Source of the DNA: Candidatus Zhuqueibacterota bacterium 4484_188
Lineage (GTDB): Bacteria > Calditrichota > Calditrichia > RBG-13-44-9
Reading direction: 5' to 3'
Assembly: GCA_002049825.1 (NCBI GenBank)
Contig: MVCZ01000127.1
Location: 1 to 5,395 of the forward strand
Length of the DNA: 5,395 bases
A program made the translations under genes and the position numbers. Under the pieces are notes generated by a model. It did not search any database. It saw only the letters and a list, made by a program, of their open reading frames with translations, and was not told the DNA's origin. Of the stretch, positions 5,371 through 5,395 are shown piece after piece; positions within the stretch are counted from its first letter, which is position 1, and each line of letters starts with the position of its first letter.

Positions 5371-5395
5371 TGCCGGAGAAATTGAGATACAAACT

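Noticed and set aside
1..5395. CRISPR array, insertion sequence, phage or defence system
   Set aside because: No spaced direct repeats, transposase, integrase or defence-type domain is visible anywhere in the window.

Overview
The window looks like a chromosomal segment of a Gram-negative, non-sporulating bacterium of moderate GC content. The envelope genes include a signal-peptide outer-membrane barrel, a lipoprotein SpoIID/LytB enzyme and a periplasmic protein with two SPOR domains. The housekeeping genes are bS20, tRNA-Arg and an Mrp/ApbC ATPase. I cannot name the organism. The style would fit an FCB-group or Calditrichota-like lineage, but that is a weak inference.

Left part (about 1-3270), all on the minus strand. 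Reading in the direction of transcription, a candidate promoter (about 3237-3265) precedes four closely packed genes: an outer-membrane beta-barrel protein (3209-2565), a SpoIID/LytB lipoprotein (2584-1262, overlapping the first gene), a secreted double-SPOR protein (1221-487) and a short HPF/RaiA-type ribosome-associated protein (444-104). A hairpin at 35-74 may terminate the unit. The middle pair is functionally coherent, since SpoIID-type enzymes cut peptide-free (denuded) glycan strands and SPOR domains bind them. The HPF-type gene is broken by an exact 17-bp tandem duplication. Removing one copy restores a 107-residue protein.

Middle (3210-3684) is a divergent intergenic region. It holds the leftward promoter, a cluster of palindromes (3445-3521) and a 91-bp tandem duplication (3538-3719) that copies the ribosome binding site, start codon and first codons of the rightward gene.

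Right of that, on the plus strand, lies mrp (3685-4570), a P-loop ATPase of the Fe-S carrier family. Besides the duplicated 5' end it has a frameshift with probable loss of sequence in its N-terminal MIP18 (DUF59) domain. It also lacks about 50 residues near the C-terminus. The ATPase core motifs are intact.

Far right, on the minus strand: rpsT (bS20) with a well-formed promoter and terminator, then a complete tRNA-Arg(CCG). The last 230 bases carry no gene, only a strong 15-bp hairpin of a type that is often dispersed.

I see no new biological system. The most notable signal is the concentration of indels and tandem duplications in two conserved housekeeping genes, while the other four protein genes are clean. 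This is either real gene decay or, quite possibly, an assembly artefact, for example strain mixing in a metagenome.
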